The notes under the pieces: generated by a model
The model's input: only the letters and a program-made list of their open reading frames with translations
What the model was told of the DNA's origin: nothing
The model's database searches: none
Program-made: the position numbers and the translations under genes
Assembly: GCF_000265405.1 (NCBI RefSeq)
Contig: NC_018010.1
Location: 62,001-126,000, forward strand
DNA: 64,000 nucleotides
Direction: 5' to 3'
Origin: Belliella baltica DSM 15883
Lineage (GTDB): Bacteria; Bacteroidota; Bacteroidia; Cytophagales; Cyclobacteriaceae
In this document: in pieces, positions 49,289 to 60,185 of the stretch
Numbering within the stretch: the stretch's first letter is position 1
Layout: every line of letters begins with the position of its first letter

Positions 49289-51553
49289 ATGCCGATTAAA
49301 ATCAGAAAAGAGGACGCTTTAAATTACCACACTCAGGGAAAGCCGGGGAAAATTGAAGTCATTCCGACCAAACCTTTATCAAGTCAATTGGATCTGGCGC
49401 TAGCTTATTCACCAGGAGTTGCAGAACCATGTAAGGAAATTGAAGCCGATAAAGAAAATGTCTATAAATACACTGCTAAAGGGAATTTAGTAGCAGTAAT
49501 ATCTAATGGAACAGCTGTTTTGGGTTTAGGTGATATAGGGCCAGAGGCTTCCAAACCTGTGATGGAAGGTAAAGGAGTGCTTTTTAAGAAATTTGCGGGT
49601 ATTGATGTCTTTGATATCGAGATTGACGAGAAAGACCCAAAAAAATTAATACAGATAATAAAATCCTTAGAGCCAACTTTTGGTGGAATTAATTTAGAAG
49701 ACATCAAAGCTCCAGAATGTTTTGAGATTGAAACCACACTCAAGAAAGAAATGAGAATCCCTGTCATGCATGATGACCAACATGGGACGGCTATTATTTC
49801 TGGAGCAGCATTATTAAATGCACTTGAAGTTGTTGGAAAAAATATAGAAGACATCAAACTTGTCGTAAATGGCGCAGGTGCTTCAGCTGTCTCTTGTACT
49901 AGATTCTACATGATTCTAGGAGTTAAGAGAGAGAATATTGTCATGTGCGACAAAGAAGGTGCAATCCGCATGGACAGACCTGACCTAGATGATATTAAAA
50001 GTGAATTTGCTACGCACCGAGATATCCGAACTCTCACAGACGCCTTATCTGGAGCAGACGTATTTTTAGGTTTATCAGCCGGAAATATTGTTTCAGGTGA
50101 TCAAATCAAAGTAATGGCACCAAATCCAATTGTATTTGCGCTTGCCAATCCAGACCCTGAGATTCCTTATGAAATGGCTAAAGCAGCCAGAGAAGACATT
50201 ATCATGGCTACCGGCAGATCTGATTACCCTAACCAAGTAAACAATGTACTTGGGTTCCCTTACATTTTTAGAGGAGCATTAGATGTCAGAGCAACTGCAA
50301 TCAATGAAGAAATGAAATTGGCTGCAGCTAAAGCAATCGCTAAATTAGCAAAAGAACCTGTGCCTGAAATTGTGAATAAAGCTTATGGAGACAACAAACT
50401 AGCTTTTGGGCCTACTTACCTTATTCCAAAACCATTTGACCCAAGATTGATCACAACAATTGCTCCTGCTGTTGCAAAAGCTGCTATGGAGTCTGGGGTT
50501 GCAAAAACCATGATCACGGATTGGGATGCTTATGAGCTAGAGCTTCAAGAAAGAATCGGAATCGACCAAAGGTTAATGTCAAGAGTTATCTCTAGAGCGA
50601 AAAAAGACCCAAAACGTGTTGTCTTTGCTGAAGCTGACAATGTCAAAATACTTAAGGCCGCACAAATGATTCGTGATGAGAAAATCGCTATTCCAATCCT
50701 TTTGGGTAACGAAGACAAAATCATGGCATTAATTGAGGAAAATAAGCTAGATCTCAATGGAGCAACCATAATTGACACTTACAAAAGCTTTGATAAATTG
50801 CAAGAATACGGTGCTGTACTTTATCAAAAACGACAAAGAAAAGGCATCACTCCAAAAGAAGCTGTTCGCTTGATGAGAGATAGAAATTATTTTGGAGCCA
50901 TGATGGTAGAACTTGGTGAAGCTGATGCATTAATTTCAGGATTAACCAAAGACTACCCAAAAACCATCTTGCCTTCATTACATGTAATTGGTGTCAAGCC
51001 AGGTATTGATAGAGTAGCGGGGATGTATATCATGAATACCGATAAAGGTCCTTATTTCTTTGCTGACACTACTGTAAATCTTGATCCAACAGCAGATGAG
51101 TTAGTGGAAATTATAGGATTGACCGCAAATGGCGTGAAATTCTTTGATATTGAACCTAGAGTGGCCGTACTATCTTACTCCAATTTCGGATCGGCGAAAG
51201 GAGAAACGGCCACAAAAACAGCCAAAGCAGCCATGCTTGCGAAGAAAAAATATCCTGAGCTAATCATCGAAGGTGAAATGCAAGCCAATGTTGCTTTGAA
51301 TGAAGAGATTCAAAAAGAAAATTATCCGTTTAGTTCTTTGATCGGCAAAAAAGCAAACACCTTAATTTTCCCTGACTTGAGCTCTGGAAATATCGCTTAC
51401 AAATTGCTTTCCGAAATAGGAAATGCTGAAGCAATTGGCCCTGTTCTTTTGGGAATGAATAAACCTGTTCATATATTACAGCTTGGTAGCTCAATCAGAG
51501 AAATTGTCAATATGGTGGCAATTGCAGTAGTTGATGCACAAACAGCAAGTTAA
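49289..51553 (+). CDS. maeB: NADP-dependent malic enzyme fused to a phosphotransacetylase-like domain
   Basis: A 754-residue enzyme of the MaeB type. Residues about 1-420 are the malic enzyme (LALAYSPGVAEPC, GVLFKKFAGIDVFDIEID, DDQHGTA, VVNGAGASAVSC nucleotide loop), converting malate to pyruvate and CO2 with NADP+. Residues about 430-754 form a phosphate acetyltransferase-like domain (ISRAKKDPKRVVFAEADN.., LSYSNFGSAKG.., GPVLLGMNKPVHILQLGSS), known as a regulatory module in this family that senses acetyl-CoA. Length is normal. It is followed by ruvA after 3 bases. Confidence 0.95.
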   Translation: MPIKIRKEDALNYHTQGKPGKIEVIPTKPLSSQLDLALAYSPGVAEPCKEIEADKENVYKYTAKGNLVAVISNGTAVLGLGDIGPEASKPVMEGKGVLFKKFAGIDVFDIEIDEKDPKKLIQIIKSLEPTFGGINLEDIKAPECFEIETTLKKEMRIPVMHDDQHGTAIISGAALLNALEVVGKNIEDIKLVVNGAGASAVSCTRFYMILGVKRENIVMCDKEGAIRMDRPDLDDIKSEFATHRDIRTLTDALSGADVFLGLSAGNIVSGDQIKVMAPNPIVFALANPDPEIPYEMAKAAREDIIMATGRSDYPNQVNNVLGFPYIFRGALDVRATAINEEMKLAAAKAIAKLAKEPVPEIVNKAYGDNKLAFGPTYLIPKPFDPRLITTIAPAVAKAAMESGVAKTMITDWDAYELELQERIGIDQRLMSRVISRAKKDPKRVVFAEADNVKILKAAQMIRDEKIAIPILLGNEDKIMALIEENKLDLNGATIIDTYKSFDKLQEYGAVLYQKRQRKGITPKEAVRLMRDRNYFGAMMVELGEADALISGLTKDYPKTILPSLHVIGVKPGIDRVAGMYIMNTDKGPYFFADTTVNLDPTADELVEIIGLTANGVKFFDIEPRVAVLSYSNFGSAKGETATKTAKAAMLAKKKYPELIIEGEMQANVALNEEIQKENYPFSSLIGKKANTLIFPDLSSGNIAYKLLSEIGNAEAIGPVLLGMNKPVHILQLGSSIREIVNMVAIAVVDAQTAS

Positions 51554-51556
51554 AAT

Positions 51557-52156
51557 ATGATCTCATATCTCAAAGGCAAATTGGTCTTCAAAGACCCTAC
51601 ATTTGTAATAATTGATATTTCAGGAATAGGCTATCAAGTGAAGATTTCTTTACAAACCTACTCCAAAATAAAAGATGAGGAGCAAGTAATGCTCCTCACT
51701 TTTTTGCATATCAAAGAAGATGCCCATACACTTTATGGCTTCAAAGAAGAAGCGGAAAAGAAACTTTTCCTCAATTTAATATCCATTAGCGGAGTTGGTC
51801 CTAATACAGGACTGATGATCTTGTCATCCCTTAGTTCAGAGGAATTAGAAACAGCTATCATTCAAGAAGACTTCAAAACCATCCAAAATGTAAAAGGAGT
51901 TGGAGCCAAAACAGCCCAAAGAATAGTATTAGAATTAAAAGATAAAGTCAAAAAAGACTCAATTTTAGATTTATCTACCAGTTCCGCAGGATTTCTCAAC
52001 AAAAACAATAAAGTAAAAGACGAGGCGTTACAGGCATTGATTACACTTGGATTTCCAAAAGCAACTGCTGAAAAAAATATCTTAGCAATCTTGAAAAAAA
52101 CAGGTTCAGAAATTTCATTAGAAGATTTAATTAAAGCATCTTTAAAGTCAACATAA
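51557..52156 (+). CDS. ruvA: Holliday junction branch migration subunit RuvA
   Basis: A 199-residue protein. The N-terminal OB-fold (MISYLKGKLVFKDPTFVIIDISGIGYQV), two helix-hairpin-helix motifs (LISISGVGPNTGLMIL and IQNVKGVGAKTAQRIVLEL) and the C-terminal three-helix domain (DEALQALITLGF) are all present. It binds four-way junctions and loads RuvB. It lies between maeB and sprA; ruvB and ruvC are elsewhere. The ruvA-sprA-gcvH order is a recurrent one in Bacteroidota. Confidence 0.97.
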   Translation: MISYLKGKLVFKDPTFVIIDISGIGYQVKISLQTYSKIKDEEQVMLLTFLHIKEDAHTLYGFKEEAEKKLFLNLISISGVGPNTGLMILSSLSSEELETAIIQEDFKTIQNVKGVGAKTAQRIVLELKDKVKKDSILDLSTSSAGFLNKNNKVKDEALQALITLGFPKATAEKNILAILKKTGSEISLEDLIKASLKST

Positions 52157-52175
52157 TTCCTTAATTGATAATCAA

Positions 52176-55100
52176 TTGAACTTTTGCTTTAGCTATTTTT
52201 TACACCTCGTTCGTGTTCGCCTCTTTGTCCAAACAATTACACTGTTTTTGTTGGGAATAATCGTACTGCCTAATGCAAGCGCACAGCAGGCTCAGCAAGA
52301 CACTACCAAAACAAAAATTGATTCGCTCAATCAGAGACGAATTTTACCATCTTATTTACTTTGGCCAAGTCTTAGGACAAGTCCTCTCTATCCTAATCAG
52401 CTCTTAAACAACGGGATTCAATCTCCATTTTATCCTACTTCTCCTAGACAAGAGCGAATTCAAGTAGAATTAGATTCAACTTTAAAATATAGGATTCAGG
52501 AGCAAATAGACTCCACGAGTGTGAATTCAGGATTTGTATATGACTTTGATGAATACTCAAAGTTAGAGGAATTTCGAATGAGGCAACAATATTGGAGAGA
52601 TCGATCCCGAGGAGCCGATGGCGAAAGTGCCGTAAGCGGAAGAGGACTAATACCTCCAATGACTACAAGTCCTAGTTTTGATAGGATTTTTGGTGGTAAT
52701 GAAATCAATATCACACCAACAGGATATGTGAATCTAGATCTTGGTGCTATTTTTAGAAGAGTTGACAACCCTTCAATTCCAATTCGTCAACAACAGAATG
52801 GAGGCTTTAATTTCAATCAACAGATCCAGATGAGTGTCAATGGCTCTCTTGGGCAAAAAATGAAATTAGGTGCCAATTTCGATTCTAACAATTCATTTGA
52901 TTTTCAAAACCAACTCAAAGTCGAATATACAGGATTTGAGGAAGACATTATCAAGTCTATTGAAATTGGAAACGTAAGTATGCCAGTTCAAAATAGCTTG
53001 ATACAAGGATCCCAAAACCTGTTTGGAGTCAAAACCCAACTTCAATTTGGGAAACTTTTCGTAACAGGCGTAGCTTCTACACAAAGAGGGAGACGTGACG
53101 AACTTGTAATCGAAGGAGGGGGGCAAGGACGTGCATTTGAAATTCAAGGTTCTGATTATGATGAAAATAGGCATTTTTTCTTAGCACATTTCTTTAGAGA
53201 TAATTACGAAAGATGGCTACGTGGACTTCCTCAAATCCTATCGGGAGTGAATATCACCAGAGTTGAAGTTTATATCATGAACCGGGCAAATAATACGGAA
53301 ACATTAAGAAATTTCGCTGCATTTATGGATTTAGGTGAAGGGCAAAGACTTTTCAAACCTGGAAATCCTAATATTGGGACAGGCACACCTGGTGCGCCAG
53401 CTGCAAATGGGTCGAATTTATTATTTAGCAATCTTTCAAGTAACCCTGCATTTAGACCATTTGATACGGGTTCAAGTGCAATCGAATCAAACCTTAATTT
53501 AGTAAGAGGTTCAGATTTCGAACAAATTAATGGGGCTAGAAAATTAGCTCAAACAGAATTTATTTTCAATAGAGAATTAGGGTATATTTCACTGTCCAGA
53601 AAACTACAAAACGATGAAGTATTGGCTGTTTCTTATGAGTATACTTACAATGGCAATGTATATAAAGTAGGTGAGCTTTCTGAAGATTATCAAAACAGGC
53701 CTGAAGATGAAATTATCTTTATGAAAATGTTGAGACCAGCCAGAATCAACACCAGAATCCCAACATGGGATTTGATGATGAAAAACGTCTACAACCTCAA
53801 TGCAAACCAAATCCAAAAGGATGGTTTTCAGCTTCAAGTAATTTATAGAGATGACCGAACAGGCCTTGATAACCCAAGTTTGCTTGAAGGTGAAAATCTT
53901 AAAAACAGACCTTTAATACGACTCACAGGTTTAGATAATTTAAATCCACAAAATGATCCTTCACCAGATGGTAATTTTGATTTTATCCCAGGCATAACAA
54001 TATTTCCAGATCGAGGAATGGTAGTTTTTCCTGTTCTTGAACCTTTTGGAAAAACACTTGAAAATCTATTTTTACCTAATGAAGCTGCCTTAATAGACAA
54101 GTTTGTTTATGACACGCTCTATAGAACGACGCAAGCTGATGCTGAACTAGTTACTAGACTGAACAAATATTTTATTGAAGGAAGACTGACTGCTGGATCT
54201 GCCTCTGAGATCATGCTTCCAGGCTTAAATATTTCTCCAGGTTCTGTCATCGTAATGGCAGGAAACATTCCTTTGACAGAAGGAGTAGATTTCACTATAG
54301 ATTATAACATTGGCCGATTGAACATCATCAATGAAGGGATTTTGCAATCGGGAAAAAGGATCAATATTAGTTTTGAAAAAGCTGATTTGGTTTCTTTCCA
54401 GACCAGAAGTCTTTTAGGAACTAGACTTGATTATATTTTTAGTGATAAATTCAATTTGGGTGCAACGTATCTCTATCTTAATGAAAGACCAAATATTACT
54501 AGGATTGCAGCAGGAAGTGAAACCTTAAGAAATAGCATGTGGGGATTAGATGCAAATTTCAGTGATGAATCAAGATTTCTAACCAAACTTGCTGATGCAC
54601 TACCTTTTACCGATACAAAAGAAAATTCACTTGTACAGTTTAGTGGGGAATTTGCCCAACTAATCCCTGGTACTTCAAATAGAGTCAATGGTGAGCAAGC
54701 CGCTTATATAGATGATTTTGAATCAGCTATAACCCCTTTCAACTTAGGTGGATCTGCTGCACAAACTTGGCATCTTGCTTCAACACCAAAAACAGAAGAT
54801 GATGCATTTGATCAAAGCAACATGACTGAAGATCGCTTGGGAAATGCATATAGAAGAGCAAAAGTAGCTTGGTACAATATTGATAATGTTTTTTATAGAG
54901 AATCAGGCCCTGGTGTACCTTCTAATATCACAAGAGAAGACCGCCAAAACCATTATGTAAGAAGGGTAATACCACAAGAAATTTTCCCACGTAGAGATCG
55001 GGATGTAATAATAGTTCCAGAACCGCTTTTCGAAATGGCATATTTCCCTAGCGAAAGAGGCATGTATAATTACAATCCAAATCTTACAAATGAAGGTCTG

Positions 55101-58100
55101 CTGCCTAATCCAAGAAATAATTATGGAGGTGTCACCCGTGCAATTACCACAGAAGTGGATTTTGACCGTACCAATATCGAATACATAGAATTTTGGCTTT
55201 TAGACCCATTTATACAAGGAGAAAATGGAAGGGTTTTAGATGGGATTTTCAACGAAAACAATACCACGGGAGGTAAGCTAAGAATCAATTTAGGTGATGT
55301 CTCTGAAGATTTGACTAAAGATGGAAGGCATGGGTTTGAAAATGGTCTTCCTGCTGATGGAGACCCTTTAGCAACAGCATCAACCGAATGGGGAAGAATT
55401 ACTAGAGAGCAGTTTTTAATTCCTGCATTCGATAATTCTCCTGAAGCCAGAGAAAATCAAGATGTTGGCCTTGACGGACTGAAAAGCGAAGACGAAGTTG
55501 AATACTTTAGAGATAGATTTATTAATAGACTAAATGTAAACCCAACTGCATTAAATAGAATTTTACAAGATCCTTCTGAAGATAAGTTTCAATATTATCT
55601 TGATGAAAATTTTGATCAAAATAACGTAAAGATCCTTGAACGTTATAAAAAGTTCAATGGAATGGAAGGTAATACACCAATTACGGCCAACCAAAACCTA
55701 CCTTATACCCCCTCTGGATCAAATCTTCCAAATAATGAAGATTTAAATAATGACAATACCATTAATGAGCTAGAGAGTTATTATGAATATGAATTAGACT
55801 TAAGACCTGGGCAGCTTGAAGTGGGGAGAAATTACATCGTTGACAAAGTCACGAGCACACAAAGCGGAGATGAGGTTGATTGGTATTTATTCAGAATTCC
55901 AGTAAGAACACCAGACAGAGTTGAAGGTGATATTTCAGGCTTCAAATCTATTCGTTTCATGAGGACTTACTTGACTGATTTTGAACAGCCTGTTGTAATG
56001 AGAATGGCAAACTTCAGGTTAGTTGGTTCTCAATGGAGGGTATTTCAAGAATCTTTATTTGAAAGAGGTTTTTTTGAAATTCCAGAACCAGACAATTCCA
56101 ACCTTACAGTTGGCGTAGTCAACATAGAAGAAAATAGTCAAGGCAGCCCTACTCAAAGCCCTTATGTACTTCCTCCAGGAATCACCAGAGATAGAGATAA
56201 CTTATCTACAGTAGAAAGACAACTCAATGAACAGTCCCTTCGTCTTTGCGTGGAAGATCTCCAAGCGAGAGATGCTAGAGCTGTTTTCAAAAATACCAGA
56301 CAGGATTTGGTTCAATTTGGAAGGTTAAAAATGTTTTTCCATGCCGATAGTGAAGATGCACAAGATGGAGAATTGACAGCTTTCCTCAGACTGGGTACAG
56401 ATTACACAGACAATTATTATGAAATTGAAGTTCCTCTTTTGATTACTCCAAAAGGTACTAGAGATCCAAGACAGATTTGGCCATTAGAAAATGAGATTGA
56501 CATTGCGATCTCTGAAATCGTAGGTGTAAAAGTAGCTAGAGACAATCAACAAGTGCCTCTGAATTTGGCTTTTACGCAAGATGTAAGACAATATAAAGTA
56601 ACTGTAGTCGGCAGGCCTGAACTTAATATGGTTCAAGGAATGATGCTTGGGGTAAGGAATCCAGGAGAAACAGGTTCCGCGTCAAAATCTGTCTGTATAT
56701 GGGCTAATGAGCTTCGTGCCACTGGATTCAATGAATCTGCAGGTTGGGCAGCAAATGCCATACTTAATATGAAAATAGCCGATCTAGCAACGATCTCCAC
56801 TTCAATAAGACACAATACAATTGGTTTTGGAGGATTAGAAACAAGACTTTCTCAAAGAGCTAGACAGTCAACTACACAATATGATATCTCAGCAAATGTA
56901 GCGGTAGAGAAACTACTTCCAGAAGCATTGAATGTAAGTATTCCAATGTATGTCAGTTTAGAAAACTCAAGTACAAGGCCTGAATTTGACCCGCTCAACC
57001 CAGATGTACCATTTGAAATTGCCCTTGGCAAATTTAATTCCGACACAGAACGTGAACTTTACAGATCACAAGTTTTGGATCAAGTCAAAAGAAGAAATAT
57101 TGGATTCACAAATGTGCGTAAAAATAAGAATCCAAATAAGGAGACTTCTAGAATATACGACCTAAGTAATTTTTCTTTCTCTTATGCATTTGGATCAGTT
57201 CAGCAAAGTAATATCAATACTGAATCGTATAATTTTGAGACCTATGTAGGGAATATTGCATACAATTATTCGCCAAAACCATTGATTTTTGAACCCTTCA
57301 AATCATCAGAATTCTTAAGTGGGTCCTATGGCAAATTGCTAAAGGATTTTAACATTAATTTCGTCCCTACCTCAGTATCCGCGAGGATTGATATGGACAG
57401 ACGCTTCATGCGGACACAGTATAGAAATGATCAACTTACTACTGATGGAGTAGATCCTTTCTTCCAAAAAAGCTTTTTCTTAAATAGGTTTTACAACGTA
57501 AATTGGGATTTGACACAAAATTTAAGGATAGATTTTACTAGTAGGGTCTTGGCAGTTGTCGATGAACCAGAAGGTGAAATAGATACAGACGCAAAGTTAG
57601 ATTCCATAAGAAATAACATTAGAAACCTCGGCAGAACAACCAATTATAATCATCGAGTAGATGTAAACTATAAGATTCCGTTCAATAAAATTCCAGTCTT
57701 AGATTGGGTTAGCACAGATGTAAGATATGCTGCTGATTATACTTGGATGACTGGAGCAATTGGTCAACGTGATACATTGGGCAATGTTATTCAAAATACC
57801 AGAGACAGGACTTTCACTGGTAAATTTGATTTTGTAAAGCTTTATAACAAAAGTGCTAAATATAAAGCGCTCACAGCACCAAAAAGGCCATCTATTCCAG
57901 GTAGACCTTCTCTAAATGCAGAAGATACTATTGGTACACCTTTTACTAATAAACTCTTGAAATTCGCAACAATGATAAAGGATATCAATTTTAGATATTC
58001 AATTATTGAAGGAACATATTTGCCTGGATATATGGAAAACACTGGACTTTTGGGTTTAGACAGAAGTTTCTTAAACCCTGGGTTTGGTTTTATTTTAGGA

Positions 58101-59306
58101 AGTCAAAATCCTGATGTAAGGTTTGGGCTAGCAAATAATGGACTGATGGCACCAAGCGCGGAGCTTACGCAGCAGTTTAGTCAAAATCAAACAAAAAATC
58201 TTCAAATATCAGGTATTGCAGAGCCTTTTAGGGATTTTAGGCTTACGTTTGAAGCTAGAAAAAGAGAAACTGGGCAATACAGTGAGATTTTCAGAAACTC
58301 AGTAGATAATCCTGGACAATATAATCCAATAAGTCCGAATAGAATGGGGGGCTATAGCATAACTTATTCGATGATTAGAACTACTTTTTCGAGAGATGAT
58401 GAAAATAACAACTCTCCCCTATTTACTAATTTTGAAAGTTACAGAGAGATAATTCAATCAAGATTAAATTCCAGTAATCCAGGAGGTGAATATTCTCAAA
58501 ATGGACAAGATGTACTTGGGCTAGCTTTCTTAGCCGCTTATGGTGGAAAAGACCCCGCAACAATGGATCTAAACCCTTTCCCAAAAATTCCTTTGCCAAA
58601 CTGGCGACTAGACTTCAAAGGACTTACTCAAATACCTGCCTTAAAAGAATACTTCTCTAGCATCAATATTACCCACGGATATTCATCGACATATGAAGTA
58701 AGTAATTTTTCAAACTCACTTCTTTATCAAGATGGATTGGAACTCTATAATTCAATTCAGGATATTCCAGGTGCAAATCTAACCAATGAATTTGGACAAT
58801 ACATTCCTATATTTATCCTGAATCAAGTAGTACTTACAGAACGTTTTTCTCCTTTGATTGGTGTTAATTTCTTAACAAAAGACAGGCTCAATATTTCAAT
58901 GGAATACAATAATGAAAGAAATCTCGGTCTCAATTTTTCAAATGCTCAAGTTACAGAACAAAGAAGTCGAGACTTCGGATTTGATTTGGGATATACAAAA
59001 GCTGGAGTAAAAATACCTTTCAAAATTCAAGGAAGACAAGAAGTCCTAAACAATGATTTACAACTTAGAATAAATACACGAGTAGTGGATACAAGACAAG
59101 TTCAGAGAAAGTTAGATGAAGGCAGTACAGTTACCAATGGAAATCTAAATATACAAATCAGACCTACCATAGGTTATGTGATTAATCAAAATCTGAATAT
59201 TACAATCTATTTTGATAGAACGATCAATGACCCTAGAGTTACCACTGCATTTAGAAGAAGTTCTACAGCATTTGGTGGTCAATTAAGATTTAATTTAGCC
59301 CAATAG
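52176..59306 (+). CDS. sprA: Type IX secretion system outer membrane translocon protein SprA
   Basis: A 2376-residue outer-membrane protein. The start is a TTG at 52176, 19 bases after ruvA, which gives a signal peptide (LFVQTITLFLLGIIVLPNASAQ); no ATG would keep this signal. SprA family repeats are visible (ISPGSVIVMAGNIPLTEGVDFTIDY-type block, YIDDFESAITPFNLGG, DRGMVVFPVLEPFG). Its C-terminal half alternates in beta strands. SprA forms the giant barrel through which CTD-carrying proteins leave the cell, and is needed for gliding where that exists. Length is typical. No other T9SS gene (porV, gldKLMN) is in the window. Confidence 0.96.
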   Translation: MNFCFSYFLHLVRVRLFVQTITLFLLGIIVLPNASAQQAQQDTTKTKIDSLNQRRILPSYLLWPSLRTSPLYPNQLLNNGIQSPFYPTSPRQERIQVELDSTLKYRIQEQIDSTSVNSGFVYDFDEYSKLEEFRMRQQYWRDRSRGADGESAVSGRGLIPPMTTSPSFDRIFGGNEINITPTGYVNLDLGAIFRRVDNPSIPIRQQQNGGFNFNQQIQMSVNGSLGQKMKLGANFDSNNSFDFQNQLKVEYTGFEEDIIKSIEIGNVSMPVQNSLIQGSQNLFGVKTQLQFGKLFVTGVASTQRGRRDELVIEGGGQGRAFEIQGSDYDENRHFFLAHFFRDNYERWLRGLPQILSGVNITRVEVYIMNRANNTETLRNFAAFMDLGEGQRLFKPGNPNIGTGTPGAPAANGSNLLFSNLSSNPAFRPFDTGSSAIESNLNLVRGSDFEQINGARKLAQTEFIFNRELGYISLSRKLQNDEVLAVSYEYTYNGNVYKVGELSEDYQNRPEDEIIFMKMLRPARINTRIPTWDLMMKNVYNLNANQIQKDGFQLQVIYRDDRTGLDNPSLLEGENLKNRPLIRLTGLDNLNPQNDPSPDGNFDFIPGITIFPDRGMVVFPVLEPFGKTLENLFLPNEAALIDKFVYDTLYRTTQADAELVTRLNKYFIEGRLTAGSASEIMLPGLNISPGSVIVMAGNIPLTEGVDFTIDYNIGRLNIINEGILQSGKRINISFEKADLVSFQTRSLLGTRLDYIFSDKFNLGATYLYLNERPNITRIAAGSETLRNSMWGLDANFSDESRFLTKLADALPFTDTKENSLVQFSGEFAQLIPGTSNRVNGEQAAYIDDFESAITPFNLGGSAAQTWHLASTPKTEDDAFDQSNMTEDRLGNAYRRAKVAWYNIDNVFYRESGPGVPSNITREDRQNHYVRRVIPQEIFPRRDRDVIIVPEPLFEMAYFPSERGMYNYNPNLTNEGLLPNPRNNYGGVTRAITTEVDFDRTNIEYIEFWLLDPFIQGENGRVLDGIFNENNTTGGKLRINLGDVSEDLTKDGRHGFENGLPADGDPLATASTEWGRITREQFLIPAFDNSPEARENQDVGLDGLKSEDEVEYFRDRFINRLNVNPTALNRILQDPSEDKFQYYLDENFDQNNVKILERYKKFNGMEGNTPITANQNLPYTPSGSNLPNNEDLNNDNTINELESYYEYELDLRPGQLEVGRNYIVDKVTSTQSGDEVDWYLFRIPVRTPDRVEGDISGFKSIRFMRTYLTDFEQPVVMRMANFRLVGSQWRVFQESLFERGFFEIPEPDNSNLTVGVVNIEENSQGSPTQSPYVLPPGITRDRDNLSTVERQLNEQSLRLCVEDLQARDARAVFKNTRQDLVQFGRLKMFFHADSEDAQDGELTAFLRLGTDYTDNYYEIEVPLLITPKGTRDPRQIWPLENEIDIAISEIVGVKVARDNQQVPLNLAFTQDVRQYKVTVVGRPELNMVQGMMLGVRNPGETGSASKSVCIWANELRATGFNESAGWAANAILNMKIADLATISTSIRHNTIGFGGLETRLSQRARQSTTQYDISANVAVEKLLPEALNVSIPMYVSLENSSTRPEFDPLNPDVPFEIALGKFNSDTERELYRSQVLDQVKRRNIGFTNVRKNKNPNKETSRIYDLSNFSFSYAFGSVQQSNINTESYNFETYVGNIAYNYSPKPLIFEPFKSSEFLSGSYGKLLKDFNINFVPTSVSARIDMDRRFMRTQYRNDQLTTDGVDPFFQKSFFLNRFYNVNWDLTQNLRIDFTSRVLAVVDEPEGEIDTDAKLDSIRNNIRNLGRTTNYNHRVDVNYKIPFNKIPVLDWVSTDVRYAADYTWMTGAIGQRDTLGNVIQNTRDRTFTGKFDFVKLYNKSAKYKALTAPKRPSIPGRPSLNAEDTIGTPFTNKLLKFATMIKDINFRYSIIEGTYLPGYMENTGLLGLDRSFLNPGFGFILGSQNPDVRFGLANNGLMAPSAELTQQFSQNQTKNLQISGIAEPFRDFRLTFEARKRETGQYSEIFRNSVDNPGQYNPISPNRMGGYSITYSMIRTTFSRDDENNNSPLFTNFESYREIIQSRLNSSNPGGEYSQNGQDVLGLAFLAAYGGKDPATMDLNPFPKIPLPNWRLDFKGLTQIPALKEYFSSINITHGYSSTYEVSNFSNSLLYQDGLELYNSIQDIPGANLTNEFGQYIPIFILNQVVLTERFSPLIGVNFLTKDRLNISMEYNNERNLGLNFSNAQVTEQRSRDFGFDLGYTKAGVKIPFKIQGRQEVLNNDLQLRINTRVVDTRQVQRKLDEGSTVTNGNLNIQIRPTIGYVINQNLNITIYFDRTINDPRVTTAFRRSSTAFGGQLRFNLAQ

Positions 59307-59331
59307 ATTTTATCATTAAAGTAATCCTCGT

Positions 59332-59339
59332 ATTTTTGA
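59332..59339 (+). promoter_or_regulatory. TAnnTTTG promoter element for gcvH
   Basis: TATTTTTG at 59332-59339, 18 bases before the gcvH ATG. No clear TTG is present upstream. Confidence 0.45.
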
Positions 59340-59357
59340 CTGTCAAAAAAAAATCAT

Positions 59358-59735
59358 ATGAATTTCCCTAAAGAACTTAAGTACACGAATGACCATGAAT
59401 GGGTTAAAATAGATGGTGACATCGCAACAATTGGTATTACAGAATTTGCCCAAAGAGAGCTTGGAGATATTGTCTATGTAGAGGTAGAGACAGTGGGTGA
59501 AACGATCACATCAGGAGATGTTTTCGGTACTGTCGAAGCTGTGAAAACAGTGTCAGATCTGTTCATGCCACTAGAAGGTGAAATCATTGAATTCAATGAA
59601 GAGTTGGAATCAGCACCAGAAGTAGTCAATGAAGATCCTTATGGCGCAGGTTGGATGATCAAAATAAAATTCTCAGGGGAAATCCCTTCAGAATTACTTT
59701 CGGCTGAGGCATATGCTGAACTTGTAGGTGCTTGA
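59358..59735 (+). CDS. gcvH: Glycine cleavage system H protein
   Basis: A 125-residue lipoyl carrier protein of the glycine cleavage complex. The lipoylated Lys lies in [14 protein letters not shown] (about residue 63). Family marks [28 protein letters not shown] and [15 protein letters not shown] are seen. Its end overlaps the VanZ-like gene by 8 bases. The partner genes gcvT and gcvP are not nearby, which is usual in Bacteroidota. Confidence 0.97.
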   Translation: MNFPKELKYTNDHEWVKIDGDIATIGITEFAQRELGDIVYVEVETVGETITSGDVFGTVEAVKTVSDLFMPLEGEIIEFNEELESAPEVVNEDPYGAGWMIKIKFSGEIPSELLSAEAYAELVGA

Positions 59736-60114
59736 TAATATTTTAAAATTTAGATTTATTCCTGCCTTAACATGGCTGTCACTTGTAATTATAGCCATGT
59801 TGAGTCCAGGAGACAAATTTCCCAACACACCATTATTTCCATTTAAAGACAAAATAATACACTTTGGTCTATTTTTTGTCCTAATATTTCTCTGGCTAAG
59901 AGTAGCAAATACATCTCGAAAAAAAATAAAATTAAAAATATTTACTATTTATTTAGTTTTTGGGATTATTATTGCTATATTAGTTGAATATTTGCAGCAA
60001 GAAGTTCCAAATAGATCTTTTGACTATTTTGATATTGCCGCAAATATACTTGGAGGAGCCGTTGGAATAATTTGTTTTTATATTTTATACAAGAAGAATT
60101 CTAAACTTGTATAA
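59728..60114 (+). CDS. VanZ-like family membrane protein
   Basis: A 128-residue protein with four hydrophobic helices. The VanZ-like signature is seen in [40 protein letters not shown] and [29 protein letters not shown]. It starts with a GTG inside the last codons of gcvH, so translation is coupled. VanZ proteins are linked to teicoplanin resistance in Gram-positives; in Bacteroidota the role of this short gcvH-linked protein is unknown. Confidence 0.88.
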   Translation: MLDNILKFRFIPALTWLSLVIIAMLSPGDKFPNTPLFPFKDKIIHFGLFFVLIFLWLRVANTSRKKIKLKIFTIYLVFGIIIAILVEYLQQEVPNRSFDYFDIAANILGGAVGIICFYILYKKNSKLV

Positions 60115-60185
60115 GTAAAAATAAATAGCTAGAATTGTTACCTCCAAACTAGGATAAATTAATAACCGTTATAAAGTAAACAACC